From positions 1-5,243 of the forward strand of contig CAIQMJ010000824.1 of assembly GCA_903872875.1 (NCBI GenBank): DNA of 5,243 bases, read 5' to 3'. The DNA is from an uncultured Variovorax sp. (lineage in GTDB: Bacteria; Pseudomonadota; Gammaproteobacteria; Burkholderiales; Burkholderiaceae_C). Under the pieces are notes generated by a model. It saw only the letters and a program-made list of their open reading frames with translations. It made no database searches and had not been told where the DNA came from. Position numbers and translations under genes: made by a program. Below are positions 4,519 through 5,243 of the stretch, one piece after another; the stretch's first letter is position 1, and each line of letters starts with the position of its first letter.

Positions 4519-5243
4519 ATGTTCGACAAGGTGCTCATCGCCAACCGAGGCGAAATTGCATTGCGCATCCAGCGCGCCTGCCGCGGCCTGGGCCTGCGCA
4601 CGGTGGCGGTGTATTCGGAGGCCGACCGCGACGCGGTCCATGTGCAGCAGGCCGACGAGGCGCTGTGCATCGGCCCGGCGTCGCCGGCGCGCAGCTACCT
4701 CGACCAGGCGGCGATCCTGTTCGCCGCCGAAGTCTCCGGCGCACAGGCTATCCATCCGGGCTATGGCTTCCTCTCCGAGAACGCCGGTTTCGCGGCGCGC
4801 ATCGAGGCGGCCGGCCTGCACTTCATCGGGCCCAGCGCCGCCTGCATCCGCGTGATGGGAGACAAGGTCTCGGCCAAGCGTGCCATGCGGCTGGCCGGCG
4901 TGCCCTGCGTGCCCGGCCCGGACGCGTCGCTGCCAGAGGACGGCCCCGCGATCCAGGCGATCGCGCGCGACATCGGCTATCCGGTCATCGTCAAGGCCGC
5001 AGGCGGCGGCGGCGGGCGCGGCATGCGGGTGGTGCAGCGCGAGGATGATTTGCTCGACGCCATGGCGCTGACGCGCGAGGAAGCACGGCGCGCCTTCGGC
5101 AACGCCGAGGTCTACATCGAGAAGTTCCTGGGCCATCCACGGCACGTCGAGATCCAGATGCTGTGCGATGCGCACGGCAATGCACTGTGGCTCGGCAGCC
5201 GCGACTGCTCGCTGCAGCGGCGCCACCAGAAGATCATCGAAGA
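4519..5243 (+). CDS. accC: Biotin carboxylase (AccC-type), N-terminal half, cut by window edge
   Basis: The first 241 codons of a gene expected to encode about 450 residues are present. The enzyme carboxylates carrier-bound biotin using ATP and bicarbonate in the cytoplasm. Seen motifs: ANRGEIALRI (8-17), HPGYGFLSEN (79-88), GDKVSAK with Lys116, the ATP-grasp glycine loop KAAGGGGGRGM (159-169), EKFL (201-204), PRHVEIQ with His209, and RDCSLQRRHQK with Gln233, His236 and Lys238. The spacing matches E. coli AccC numbering residue for residue at these points, so no internal insertion or loss is visible. It follows the carrier gene by 14 nt with a good ribosome binding site. The same fold occurs in the alpha subunits of propionyl- or methylcrotonyl-CoA carboxylases, but the separate carrier gene upstream favours an AccC-type two-gene arrangement. 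All six lysines use AAG, like the neighbouring genes. Confidence 0.93.
   Translation, partial: MFDKVLIANRGEIALRIQRACRGLGLRTVAVYSEADRDAVHVQQADEALCIGPASPARSYLDQAAILFAAEVSGAQAIHPGYGFLSENAGFAARIEAAGLHFIGPSAACIRVMGDKVSAKRAMRLAGVPCVPGPDASLPEDGPAIQAIARDIGYPVIVKAAGGGGGRGMRVVQREDDLLDAMALTREEARRAFGNAEVYIEKFLGHPRHVEIQMLCDAHGNALWLGSRDCSLQRRHQKIIE

Noticed and set aside
4294..5226. A 310-codon open frame on the minus strand opposite accB and accC
   Set aside because: The plus strand encodes biotin carboxylase with every catalytic motif in register; the minus frame has none.

Overview
The window looks like two unrelated genomic backgrounds joined inside one gene. Positions 1 to about 2050 have moderate G+C and mixed AAA/AAG lysine codons, and carry a LysM-type protein end, an unrecognised membrane-anchored protein, an ABC ATPase and an intergenic inverted repeat. 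This suggests a Verrucomicrobia-like (or other PVC-type) environmental bacterium; the assignment is inferred from protein style and is not proven. Positions from about 2100 to 5243 are more G+C rich, use only AAG for lysine, and carry genes that look like a Burkholderiales/Comamonadaceae betaproteobacterium.

Left block (plus strand): the C-terminus of a LysM-like protein (1-49), a 264-residue protein with one N-terminal membrane segment (63-857), and an ABC transporter ATPase (854-1579) that overlaps it by ATGA. A 68-nt imperfect inverted repeat (1585-1652) separates the ATPase from a convergent aminotransferase gene (1649-2833, minus strand).

The aminotransferase reads as an intact class I/II PLP enzyme, but its two halves differ. 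The N-terminal part (high coordinates) has about 68% G+C and 0 of 7 AAA lysine codons. The C-terminal part has about 57% G+C and 7 of 9 AAA lysine codons, and resembles a different subfamily. The change falls at or just after the conserved PLP-lysine motif (2075-2116). That is what a misassembly, or less likely a true recombination, through a conserved stretch would produce.

Right block: across a 179-nt divergent intergenic region lies a Nac-like LysR regulator (3013-3981), followed by a biotin carboxyl carrier protein (4049-4504) and a biotin carboxylase cut by the window edge (4519-5243). Two exact ATA-N9-TAT sequences, the half-site layout known for Nac, lie upstream of the LysR gene (2926-2940) and between it and the carrier gene (3978-3992). 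The likely logic is a nitrogen-type LysR regulator controlling itself and an accessory biotin-dependent carboxylase or 5-oxoprolinase-type operon. The rest of that operon is beyond the window, so its substrate is inferred.
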